Shown: piece by piece, positions 27,258 through 35,606 of the stretch
Layout: each line of letters opens with the position of its first letter
Numbering within the stretch: the first letter of the stretch is position 1
Source of the DNA: Staphylococcus hominis subsp. hominis
GTDB lineage: Bacteria > Bacillota > Bacilli > Staphylococcales > Staphylococcaceae
DNA: 64,000 nucleotides
NCBI RefSeq assembly: GCF_002901845.1
Contig: NZ_PPQE01000030.1
Span: forward strand, 280,421-344,420
Direction of reading: 5' to 3'
The notes under the pieces: generated by a model
The model's input: only the letters and a program-made list of their open reading frames with translations
Told to the model about the DNA's origin: nothing
Databases searched by the model: none
Translations under genes and position numbers: made by a program

Positions 27258-28739
27258 TTAAGTCTTTAATAACGCTTCTGTAAGTTGATGTGTATGTTGA
27301 TAGATTTGTTTATAAATATTGTAATAAGATTCATATTGTTGATGTCGTTGCAAATTAGGTTCATATATATGTTCAACGTCTATAAATTGTGCTACACAGT
27401 CATCAAAAGAATCAAACCATTGTAACCCATACGCTGCAATCATTGCTGCCCCCATACTTGGTCCTTCTTCATGCTTCAATTTACGTATAGATGCATTAAA
27501 AATATCAGCTTGCATTTGGAGCCAAAATTCACTTTTTGCGCCTCCACCAATTGAAGTAATATGTGTAATTTCTTTTCCCGCTTCTCGCATCAATTGAATT
27601 GAATCATATAAAGAAAAGGTAATACCCTCTAATACCGCTCGTGCAAAGTCTGATTTAGAATGGTTACCGCTAATGCCAATGAAACTCCCTCGAATAAATG
27701 CATCACCATGGGGTGTACGCTCACCAGCTAGGTAAGGCGCAAATAATAAACGATTTGCACCTATTGACGAGGTGCTCGCTTGTTTCACAATTTCATCAAA
27801 CGTATCGTTATCAAAAAATGCTCTCTTTAACCAATTAAGACTATATCCTGCAGCCAACGTTACTCCCATTGCATAATATGTATTTGGAACACTATGATCA
27901 AAAAAATGTATATTATTTTTATAGTGCGTTTGATTACTTTTTTCTACGTTTACGATTACACCAGAAGTACCAATACTACATAATGTATCATTATCATTGA
28001 TTATACCTGCACCAATAGCACCACAGGCATTGTCTCCACCCCCAGCAAATACTTTTACTGGAGATGTAAAACCAAGTTCACTCGCTAAGGGGTCTTGAAT
28101 CATTCCAACTTCGTCTGTGGATTTCACAAGTGATGGATAAACATCCCCTATATCAAATGTATCTCCAACTTCTTTTGACCAATCATGCGTTTCTGGACTA
28201 AGAAGGAGCGTACTTGCAGCGTCAGAATATTCCATATGAATCTTACCCGTTAAACAATAACGTACATAATCTTTAGGAAGAACGAACACATCTACTTTCT
28301 TCCATAGTTCAGGCTCATGTGTACTTACCCACATCATCTTAGGAAGTGTAAAACCCTCAAGAATCGGATTTCCATTTAATCGCTCTCCATAAACCGATCG
28401 AATTTGCTTACATTGTTCTGAATTACGTGTATCATTCCAAAGGATAGCATGTCGTACAGGGTGACCTTCTTTATCTAAGGCTACTAGTCCATGCATTTGA
28501 CCTGAGAATGAGATGCCCTTCACTTTATACGATTTCATTTCATCAGAATGATTTAACCGATATATGCCTGTTTTAACTGCATTAAACCATTCCTCTGGAT
28601 CTTGTTCGCTATATCCAGGTTGGGATTGTATTAAATTTAAAGGTACACTTGTTGAAGTGATTACATGGCCTGTTTGATTTACCGCAATAATTTTAACTGC
28701 GCTAGTTCCAAGATCAATACCTAATACTGCTTCTTTCAT
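27258..28739 (-). CDS. xylB: Xylulokinase
   Basis: 493 residues from the ATG at 28739 (AAGGGTGAG in front). A FGGY-family sugar kinase: VLGIDLGTSAVKIIAV (phosphate 1, residue 5 on), GQMHGLVAL (about residue 78, xylulose contact typical of XylB), ILWNDTR (about residue 100), the Asp in GGGDNACGAIGAG (about residue 233) and SIGGGAKS near residue 396. Phosphorylates D-xylulose with ATP. No xylose isomerase or transporter gene is adjacent, so it may serve xylulose, xylitol or arabitol routes. A cre-like but imperfect sequence lies about 100 bases upstream. Confidence 0.9.
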   Translation of the reverse strand: MKEAVLGIDLGTSAVKIIAVNQTGHVITSTSVPLNLIQSQPGYSEQDPEEWFNAVKTGIYRLNHSDEMKSYKVKGISFSGQMHGLVALDKEGHPVRHAILWNDTRNSEQCKQIRSVYGERLNGNPILEGFTLPKMMWVSTHEPELWKKVDVFVLPKDYVRYCLTGKIHMEYSDAASTLLLSPETHDWSKEVGDTFDIGDVYPSLVKSTDEVGMIQDPLASELGFTSPVKVFAGGGDNACGAIGAGIINDNDTLCSIGTSGVIVNVEKSNQTHYKNNIHFFDHSVPNTYYAMGVTLAAGYSLNWLKRAFFDNDTFDEIVKQASTSSIGANRLLFAPYLAGERTPHGDAFIRGSFIGISGNHSKSDFARAVLEGITFSLYDSIQLMREAGKEITHITSIGGGAKSEFWLQMQADIFNASIRKLKHEEGPSMGAAMIAAYGLQWFDSFDDCVAQFIDVEHIYEPNLQRHQQYESYYNIYKQIYQHTHQLTEALLKT

Positions 28740-28888
28740 ACGTCTCACCCTTTATATCACTATTCATATAATTATATTAATGACAATTTATTATTTTTAT
28801 ATTTTCTATTGTAAATAAATTAAATTTAGCTATCTATGTATTTATGATAGCGTTTTAAATAATTATTTCAATACTTATTTTGAGTAAA

Positions 28889-28932
28889 TAAAAAAAGGAC
28901 AAAAACCGATTGATTTTTGTCCTTTTTTATTA
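28889..28932 (-). terminator. Terminator of the cap operon
   Basis: AAAAGGACAAAAA and TTTTTGTCCTTTT pair around a short loop, with T7 after it on the minus strand, directly past capD. Confidence 0.92.
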
Positions 28933-30528
28933 TCTGTTTCCTACATCTTGTCCAACTTCCACTGTTCTATCTTTTTTGTTATAAACAGCACCTTGAACAC
29001 TACCAAAGTTAGGATCGTTACGTTTTTCTTCTACACCGAAACCTAGACTTTTGAAAATATTGACATCATTATCATCCATAGCATTTTCATAGAAGATTGT
29101 TCCACCATCATTATAAAAACGTGGCTTATTAATAGATTCTTGCAACGTACCATTTCCTCTTAAATAATCTACAATGACTTCATTAAGAATCGTTGGAATT
29201 TTATTTCCTCCTGGCGAACCAATACCCATATAGAAGTCAGGTCCAACAATAATAGTAGGCGACGTATAAGAACGTGGTGCTTTATGTTTCTCACCATAGT
29301 TTGGACTGTTTGGATCTGTTGAAAAGTTTGTTAGTGAGTTGTTCATGTAAAAACCTTCTTTAACATATTTACCTGTTCCAAAGAAGCTTGATAATGTATT
29401 TGTAGTACTTGCTAACTTACCGTTCTTATCAATCACTACAAAGTGCGTTGTACTTGTGTTATCAATACGTTGTGTATTGAAGTCACTACCTTGTTCGTCA
29501 AAATTGATACCGTTAATCTTATCTAATAAATAATCTTGAGACAAGTAGGTATTGCTACTAGATTCTTTGCCATTAACAATATCTCTATTTCGATACATAA
29601 TATCACGAGATTTGACAATCCCTGTAATATAATCTGTACGATCATTTGCAGAATTTACGCTTTCATCAATCTTCAAACCTTGTTCCATTAAGATCCCACC
29701 TAATGGGTTAGATGCAGCATAAACAGTATTGTTTAAATATTTTGTACTAATAGGTTTCTTTTCTTCTGTTTTTACTTGTTTAAAATCCTCTTCAGTGAGT
29801 TGATTTTTTAATTGTTTAGATACACTTTTTCCAATATGATTATAAAAATAATCCGGCCCTTTATCTCGAATTTTCTTTAAAGTATTTGCTAAAGCAGGTT
29901 GTTTTACAATTGCACCTTCACGAACTGTACGCTTGCCTTTAAAGAAGGGAGAGTTTCGATCAATGTCAGAACCAAATAATTTCAAACTACGTTCTAACTC
30001 TGAATCTACTTCAAAGCCATCTTCAGCTAATGGAATGACATAGTTTAAGATTTTTTTCTCATCCATTTTACCTTCTTTTTCATGCATATCATGTAAACCG
30101 CGTACAAAACCAGGTGTCCCTATTTTATCTCCTTTTTTGTAATTAAATGAAGATGTTGTTTTATATTCATACATGCGAGGTTCTTCACCATTTTTACCAT
30201 CGTAGGTAAGTGTAGCGCCGCCACCACCTAATCCAGATGAATGAGGTTCTGTTACTGCAAGCGCGTATGCGACACCTTCCGCTGCGTCAACTGCATTACC
30301 ACCATCTTCAATAATTCTATTACCTACACGTGTTGCGATAGCATTGTTTGAAGCGACACCATACGTTTTTTGCTCATCAGAGGTTGCTGATTTACGGTTA
30401 GCAATCTTGTTTTCATATAGATCATCTTTATCAGGTTTATCTTCTTTATTAAAAAAATAAAATGTAAATGAGATTAAAATTGTAATCACTAAAATGACTG
30501 ATAGTGTCACTTTATTATAGATATTCAT
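28930..30528 (-). CDS. capD: Capsule gamma-glutamyltranspeptidase CapD
   Basis: 532 residues of the GGT family. An N-terminal membrane anchor/signal segment (residues 7-26) places it outside the cell. The precursor should self-cleave before Thr360 in NTSTTHFVVID, making that Thr the catalytic N-terminus of the small subunit; SPGGNK late in the protein is the oxyanion region. In Bacillus anthracis and S. epidermidis CapD cleaves poly-gamma-glutamate and attaches it to peptidoglycan. Last gene of capBCAED, one base after capE. Confidence 0.95.
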   Translation of the reverse strand: MNIYNKVTLSVILVITILISFTFYFFNKEDKPDKDDLYENKIANRKSATSDEQKTYGVASNNAIATRVGNRIIEDGGNAVDAAEGVAYALAVTEPHSSGLGGGGATLTYDGKNGEEPRMYEYKTTSSFNYKKGDKIGTPGFVRGLHDMHEKEGKMDEKKILNYVIPLAEDGFEVDSELERSLKLFGSDIDRNSPFFKGKRTVREGAIVKQPALANTLKKIRDKGPDYFYNHIGKSVSKQLKNQLTEEDFKQVKTEEKKPISTKYLNNTVYAASNPLGGILMEQGLKIDESVNSANDRTDYITGIVKSRDIMYRNRDIVNGKESSSNTYLSQDYLLDKINGINFDEQGSDFNTQRIDNTSTTHFVVIDKNGKLASTTNTLSSFFGTGKYVKEGFYMNNSLTNFSTDPNSPNYGEKHKAPRSYTSPTIIVGPDFYMGIGSPGGNKIPTILNEVIVDYLRGNGTLQESINKPRFYNDGGTIFYENAMDDNDVNIFKSLGFGVEEKRNDPNFGSVQGAVYNKKDRTVEVGQDVGNR

Positions 30529-30529
30529 A

Positions 30530-30691
30530 CTACTTGGCCCCTTTAGATAAATATTGCTCCGTGGCTTTATTTAATTCATTTTTTTCGTAATTATCGAGAC
30601 CTTCATTTGCTCTAGCAAATGTAACCATTAATAAAATAGCAATAATAATGAGTGTTGTAACAATAGGTAACCAATTTTGTTTAATATTCAA
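30530..30691 (-). CDS. capE: Small capsule membrane protein CapE/PgsE
   Basis: 53 residues from a TTG start at 30691 to TAG at 30530. It starts NIKQNWLPIV, has one membrane helix (about residues 8-26) and a charged tail ending EQYLSKGAK. GGGGGG lies about eight bases before the TTG, inside the end of capA, and the reading frame overlaps capA by 11 bases and stops one base before capD. Size, topology and position match CapE/PgsE (about 47-55 residues), which is needed for poly-gamma-glutamate synthesis. It is easily missed because of the TTG start and length. Confidence 0.85.
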   Translation of the reverse strand: MNIKQNWLPIVTTLIIIAILLMVTFARANEGLDNYEKNELNKATEQYLSKGAK

Positions 30692-31751
30692 AAGAATACC
30701 CCCCATTCTTTTCTTTCAGATGAATTGTTTTATCTTTAATATTATTGTAATAACGTTGTGACTCCATACTATTCATATGATCTTTTGTTAATTTTCCATC
30801 TGCAGAGCGAACAGGTGTAATTTGAAATTGATGATGCTGACCATCCCAATCATGTTGAACAACTATACTTTTTTGATTTTTTGATAGAAAATCAGCAGAG
30901 GTTAAATTTCCTAAACTATAAAAAATACTAGCATGTTTATATTTCTCAATACTTTGTATAACTGTATTATGGCCAATGATTACATCTGCACCTGCATCAA
31001 CTAATGCATGAGCATAAGCTTTTTGGCGATCTGTTACATTACGTTCGTTAGGAATCCCCCAATCTACGTTCACAACTACAAGATCATTGTTTTCCTTTAA
31101 GTTTTTAATTAATGGTACAAAAATTTTGGGATCTAAGCTAATAGATGTCGTATTTTTTAAAGGATCTTCATAATACGATTCAATATCTGTGAACGAAACA
31201 TTAGCGACTTTTTTATTTTTAACTTTTTGTTGTACTGTTTTACTATTAATTGGATTCGAACCATTTCCAGTTAAAAAATTATAATCTGTTTGTGCTTCAA
31301 CTTTTTTGGATAAATCTTGCGCTTGTACATTATCTATAGTGCTATTAATTAAATTGATACTTTTAATATTTTGTTTTTTTAAAAACATAATGTTTTCTAT
31401 GTTTTTGTTTAAATTTTCTTTAGGATTTTTAGAAAATTGGTTCACATATAAAGAAGCTGTGGAAAAATCACTTTGTTGTAATGGCTGTCTTAAACTTTTA
31501 AAAACATCATTTAAATTGACCTTTCTGATGTCATTATTCAAAGTGATATTTCCTAAATATGTATTTCTAATACTATTACCTGAATGTGGCATCGTCTCTA
31601 CAGGTTCAACTTTAACAGCTCGAATAGCAAAAATTAGAAGTACTACTGTGATAACTAAGACAATAAACGTATACAAAAAGTTTCTTCGTTTATGTCGTTT
31701 TGATTGCTTAAGTAACCATTCGCTCGCTGATAATCGTTTTGTCTTTTTCAT
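30681..31751 (-). CDS. capA: Poly-gamma-glutamate capsule protein CapA
   Basis: 356 residues. A basic N-terminus (RHKRRNF) and one membrane anchor (about residues 27-44) lead to an external calcineurin-like phosphoesterase-type PGA_cap domain; VVNVDWGIPNERNVT (about residue 225) and DVIIGHNTVIQSIEKY (about residue 254) are the family motifs, although the first has DWG rather than the common HWG. CapA is part of the membrane complex that polymerises or exports poly-gamma-glutamate. Strong SD GAGGAG. Confidence 0.92.
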   Translation of the reverse strand: MKKTKRLSASEWLLKQSKRHKRRNFLYTFIVLVITVVLLIFAIRAVKVEPVETMPHSGNSIRNTYLGNITLNNDIRKVNLNDVFKSLRQPLQQSDFSTASLYVNQFSKNPKENLNKNIENIMFLKKQNIKSINLINSTIDNVQAQDLSKKVEAQTDYNFLTGNGSNPINSKTVQQKVKNKKVANVSFTDIESYYEDPLKNTTSISLDPKIFVPLIKNLKENNDLVVVNVDWGIPNERNVTDRQKAYAHALVDAGADVIIGHNTVIQSIEKYKHASIFYSLGNLTSADFLSKNQKSIVVQHDWDGQHHQFQITPVRSADGKLTKDHMNSMESQRYYNNIKDKTIHLKEKNGGYSFEY

Positions 31752-31774
31752 TATTATGCGCTCCTCGATCGCGA

Positions 31775-32227
31775 TTAATTAATAAAGCTATATAAGAACA
31801 AGATGACATAAGTCATACATGTTAATAACATTGTTGTAGCTAATGTAATTACAACACCTTGTTTTTGAATGGTATTGGCAATAATACCAGGAATAACAAC
31901 TCCGATACCTGAAACCTCTACAACTTCAAATGGAGTAAGTGGATAAATTAAATCAAAAATAAATTTTAGAACCATACCAGTTAAAATCATCGCTGCAAAT
32001 TTACGTCTACCATAAAGAATGACCCATCTACTAATACCAAACGTAACAATAAAATAAGTGAGACAACTAATGACCAACACAGATAGTAACATAATGGGTT
32101 GATCAAAAATAAGGGCTAAATAACCAGGTACAACAAGACCTGCGGGATTAATCCCAAATTTTTCTGCAAAAATTAAACTTAATACAATACCAACAAATAG
32201 GGAAAAGTATAACTCCGAACCTATCAT
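31775..32227 (-). CDS. capC: Poly-gamma-glutamate capsule protein CapC
   Basis: 150 residues with four or five membrane helices. EKFGINPAGLVVPGYLAL (about residues 22-40) is the CapC/PgsC signature. Works with CapB in the synthase. It starts one base after the capB stop region and ends 23 bases before capA. Confidence 0.95.
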   Translation of the reverse strand: MIGSELYFSLFVGIVLSLIFAEKFGINPAGLVVPGYLALIFDQPIMLLSVLVISCLTYFIVTFGISRWVILYGRRKFAAMILTGMVLKFIFDLIYPLTPFEVVEVSGIGVVIPGIIANTIQKQGVVITLATTMLLTCMTYVILFLYSFIN

Positions 32228-32228
32228 T

Positions 32229-33410
32229 TTATTCTATCCCTTCTATAAATTCTGCTATTTTTCCACCTGGACCATGAATATTTCCCACACAAAATATGAG
32301 TGCCTGATGTGATTCACTAAGAATCGCTTTTTCTATATCTGAAAAGTCATGATTTTCAAGATTTATGTATGTCTTTTCAGGTAGCCGTTGCATTACATCT
32401 GTAACCATTTGCGTGCTTTTTCCTGTGCAAATTAAGGTATCGAATTCGACGTCCTCAATAAAATTTTCAACGAACTGTCGCGTTCGATCTACCCTGTCAG
32501 AACGACAGTTCAGAATCACTACTTTTTTTGTATAAGGATAATCGTATGATTCCACTTTATTTAATATCGCTTTCGTAGACTGAGGCTCATTAGCAGCAAA
32601 CGCATTAACAAATACATTTTTTGTGTTATTTGCATTAAAATATTTAATTTCAACCGCTCCAGGATCGGGAGGCGCATTTAACATTCCGCGCAGCGCAACG
32701 TCTTTTTCAACTCCTACAGCTTGAGCTACACCTAAAGCGATGGCTACATTATCAGGAAATACTAAATAATTAAATTTCCTTAAGTATGATTCAGGTATAT
32801 CATTTTTATCTACAACAATAAGTTCAGTTTTACGTTTTTTAGCTTCTTTAGCAAAAAAGTCTGTAAACTCATCCTTCATGACTACTAATTTTCCATTTCG
32901 GGGAATCGTTGCAGTAAATGCTTGAGCAATATCTTGAAGTGTCGGCCCTAATACGTCCATATGGTCTTCCATAACATTGACAATGACACCAATATTCGCT
33001 TTTACTAAATCTTCTTGAAAGACAATTTGATAATCTGGATTAACTGCCATACATTCATTAACAAGCGCATTGCCTTTTTGCTTAACTACTTTTTGCACAA
33101 TGTCTCTTTGTTCTCCTATGTTGGCGCCTTGCGGTTTTCTAAGGACAGGATATTCTTTCTCTGTAAACCAATACAACATTCTGGCATCAGTGCCTGTTGT
33201 TTTACCAATGACATGATATTGATCTTCTCGCAAAATACTATAAATCATTCTTGTAATAGTTGATTTACCACGAATACCATTAATATTTATTCGTAGAGGA
33301 ATCTTATTTAAACGGTGTGTATGGCGCTTTTTCTCTCTAATTCCTAGAAATAATATCAAAGCGATACAAATGATAATGAGAATCAAACTGAAGTCCCTCT
33401 CTTTAAACAT
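32229..33410 (-). CDS. capB: Poly-gamma-glutamate synthase ligase CapB
   Basis: 393 residues from the ATG at 33410, equal to the usual PgsB length; a longer in-frame form from a GTG lacks an SD. One N-terminal membrane helix (residues 7-22) precedes a Mur-ligase-like amide ligase with P-loop GIRGKSTITR (about residue 48) and NVMEDHMDVLGPT (about residue 150). It ATP-dependently joins glutamates by gamma-peptide bonds. First gene of the operon; an inverted repeat at 33478-33515 lies upstream. Confidence 0.95.
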   Translation of the reverse strand: MFKERDFSLILIIICIALILFLGIREKKRHTHRLNKIPLRININGIRGKSTITRMIYSILREDQYHVIGKTTGTDARMLYWFTEKEYPVLRKPQGANIGEQRDIVQKVVKQKGNALVNECMAVNPDYQIVFQEDLVKANIGVIVNVMEDHMDVLGPTLQDIAQAFTATIPRNGKLVVMKDEFTDFFAKEAKKRKTELIVVDKNDIPESYLRKFNYLVFPDNVAIALGVAQAVGVEKDVALRGMLNAPPDPGAVEIKYFNANNTKNVFVNAFAANEPQSTKAILNKVESYDYPYTKKVVILNCRSDRVDRTRQFVENFIEDVEFDTLICTGKSTQMVTDVMQRLPEKTYINLENHDFSDIEKAILSESHQALIFCVGNIHGPGGKIAEFIEGIE

Positions 33411-33477
33411 ATTTTTTCTTTCATTTAATATTATCTTAATGAATGCGTTAAACACTTTAATAAGGGTATGCTATCAT

Positions 33478-33515
33478 CTTAATATTTAGTCAGTTTTAAA
33501 AATGTAAATATTAAG
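33478..33515. promoter_or_regulatory. Inverted repeat upstream of the cap operon, candidate operator
   Basis: CTTAATATTTA (33478-33488) and TAAATATTAAG (33505-33515) are perfect 11-bp inverted copies 16 bases apart. On the minus strand, TTTACA at the distal copy and an A/T-rich hexamer in the proximal copy could be -35/-10, so a bound protein would cover the cap promoter. The rest of the gap (33516-33724) is AT-rich without other visible structure. Confidence 0.45.
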
Positions 33516-33724
33516 TTAAGGATAGTATAAAATTATAAAAAAATTAAAAGAATATAAATATTTTCTCAGACAAATTATTGATTATTCCAAATTAATATCG
33601 ACAAATTTAATTGCCTTACATTTATTAATAGTAAATTGATAAATATTTACTTCTTATTTACATTTACTTAAAACTCTCATGTTAGTTTATAAGTAAACAT
33701 TGCTATGACTCTAGGAGGACATAA

Positions 33725-34042
33725 ATGGATAAATCTATGGCTAAACCTGTTAAAATTGCAGTTGGCATTTATCTTGCTTTAGTTTTACTGGCTTGTTCTA
33801 GTTATCTCATCTTTATTTTGATTGGCAGTCTACAAGGAAATGACATGAGTCATTCTGTCCTAGATACTGACCCTCGTTATATCAACAATCGTTCTCAATC
33901 TTCTAACGAGACAATCAACAAAAATGAATCACCACATTCGACTTCAAACTTTACTGAAATTAAAAAAGAAGATGCTCTACCTTCACATAAAAATACTATT
34001 AATCCTCAATATAAAGAAACAGATACTAACTCTAGAGAATAA
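33725..34042 (+). CDS. Small membrane-anchored protein of unknown function
   Basis: 105 residues: one hydrophobic segment (about residues 10-34, containing LLACSSYLIFILIGSL) followed by a polar Asn/Ser/Glu/Lys-rich tail likely outside the cell. Strong SD (TAGGAGGA) and a good terminator after it. The LLAC within the helix is not a convincing lipobox because it is followed by more hydrophobic sequence. Divergent from the cap operon. Not recognised. Confidence 0.7.
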   Translation: MDKSMAKPVKIAVGIYLALVLLACSSYLIFILIGSLQGNDMSHSVLDTDPRYINNRSQSSNETINKNESPHSTSNFTEIKKEDALPSHKNTINPQYKETDTNSRE

Positions 34043-34066
34043 TACAAGTTAGTATCTGTTTTTATA
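34016..34066 (+). terminator. Terminator of the small membrane protein gene
   Basis: AACAGATACTAACT/AGTTAGTATCTGTT (34018-34031, 34047-34060) is a perfect 14-bp stem followed by T5; it contains the stop codon in its loop. Confidence 0.88.
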
Positions 34067-34107
34067 TTTATATAAAAATTGTAATATCGTTTATAGAGGT
34101 ACATCAT

Positions 34108-34387
34108 ATGGACACTACTCATAAACGAACAAGAGAAATACTGTTTACTATGATAGGTGCCATAGTTATTATGGGACTAAGTGGTACAGTATCTGATTTA
34201 CTATTCAATCAACGTCATATACATGCGGATGGGTATGTTACTTACTGCTAGACTATTAATAAGTAACATGCTGTTATTGAATTTTGATAAAATTTCTCAA
34301 CCTAAACATTCGATTTTCATTGTATTTCAAATGCTTAGAATGATACTCATTTTACTCATTATTTTATTATTACCTTTTAAAAAATAG
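34108..34387 (+). pseudogene. Frameshifted small membrane protein gene
   Basis: An ATG at 34108 with AGAGGT upstream opens a frame giving a basic N-terminus and one helix (ILFTMIGAIVIMGLSG), then stops at TAG 34249 after about 46 residues. In the +1 frame the sequence continues, from about 34220, with MLLTARLLISNMLLL and a second helix ending LLIILLLPFKK, stopping at 34387. Together they would make a roughly 90-residue three-helix protein, so a one-base indel around 34225-34245 is likely. It resembles small DUF4064-type proteins only in layout. Confidence 0.5.
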
Positions 34388-34467
34388 CCTAGCCAGATGT
34401 GATATCATAGATGTTTCATTCTTTATTTGAGTGCTTTTAAAAATAACACTAACGTTCAAACTAGTAT

Positions 34468-35445
34468 TTAATCTTTTCCCATTATATTTTTCAGTTGTAT
34501 AAAGAACTTTTGACGTTCTGGTAATGGGAAAATAGGATAAATATGGAATAAGTTATACCCTGGTGTAAAATCATGTTCAATCCCTTTATCATTTAACATT
34601 TTAGAGAGTTTTAATGCATCTGGATATAGCGTTTCTTTTGTTCCTATAAAAATAGATATACGACCAAGACCTTCTAAATCTCCGTTAATTGGCGATATTT
34701 TATAGTCTTCTATTGGCGTATCACCAGACCATAATTGAATGAAATATTTACTTCCTTCAATTCCTAACATAGGATCTATTTTTTCATATTTTTTAGCTTC
34801 GGGATTGCTAAATGTTGCATCAAGAACTGGAGACAGCATCACAATATGTCCTGGTTGTGGTAATGGTGTTTCTTTTTTAAGATATTGTGCGAATGATAAA
34901 GCGATTTGACCGCCTGCTGAATCTCCCATTATCGTCATATGTTGCGGATTTTCAACTTCTAATATTTCTTTTTGATAAATATTTTTTAGTAATTCAAATG
35001 TTGTTCGATAGTCTCTATGAGGTACTTTAGGATAGACAGGCATAATCACTCGTGCATCCAATTCTCCTGCAAGTTGATCAATAAAATCAAAATGATTATC
35101 TAATGGATCTTGGAACCAAGCACCCCCATGAATGTAAAGCACAACATCTTGATGAGGCTCTCTTTTATCATTAACAATATATGTGACAGAACCATTAATA
35201 CTTCTAGTATGCGCACGATGTTTAAACTCATAATCTGTCCCATCATATTTACCAGCTGTTAAAGGTTTGACCTCCTCTAATGCTTTTTTAGCATCATTCA
35301 CATTTTCAAATGTTTTTTTCATTCCAGACATACGAATATATTTTTCAGTAATAAAGCTTTGATAACTGCGTTTTTCTTTTACTTTAATGTAAGCTAAAGT
35401 TCCAAGAATTGCAGATGTCGCTACGGTTAACAATCGTTTTTTCAT
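34468..35445 (-). CDS. Alpha/beta hydrolase, hormone-sensitive-lipase-like esterase
   Basis: 325 residues. An N-terminal hydrophobic segment (residues 4-20) may anchor it in the membrane. The oxyanion motif is YIHGGAWF (about residue 104), the nucleophile serine is in MGDSAGGQIAL (about residue 170), the acid is probably in GTKETLYPDA (about residue 273) and the histidine in LFHIYPIF (about residue 302). Hydrolyses carboxyl esters of unknown identity. Monocistronic with no visible terminator at its 3' end. Confidence 0.85.
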   Translation of the reverse strand: MKKRLLTVATSAILGTLAYIKVKEKRSYQSFITEKYIRMSGMKKTFENVNDAKKALEEVKPLTAGKYDGTDYEFKHRAHTRSINGSVTYIVNDKREPHQDVVLYIHGGAWFQDPLDNHFDFIDQLAGELDARVIMPVYPKVPHRDYRTTFELLKNIYQKEILEVENPQHMTIMGDSAGGQIALSFAQYLKKETPLPQPGHIVMLSPVLDATFSNPEAKKYEKIDPMLGIEGSKYFIQLWSGDTPIEDYKISPINGDLEGLGRISIFIGTKETLYPDALKLSKMLNDKGIEHDFTPGYNLFHIYPIFPLPERQKFFIQLKNIMGKD

Positions 35446-35606
35446 TTTTTAACCTCCTATACTCTATATTATTATATACCTCAGAGTCATTATATTTTAG
35501 TAAATCGCTTATTCAACTTTTAAAAATTTAAAAAAATAGTGATAAGTGCTATTCTAAATATAATTATCAGAATTTTTATTTTATTTTAGAAAGTAGGTTA
35601 TGATGA

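Noticed and set aside
31306..31782. 158-codon plus-strand frame across capA
   Set aside because: Hydrophobic-looking antisense shadow of capA, lacking a Shine-Dalgarno; capA is clearly real.
35560..35590. CodY-like sequence upstream of the LDH-like gene
   Set aside because: Three or more mismatches in an AT-rich stretch; chance match is likely.
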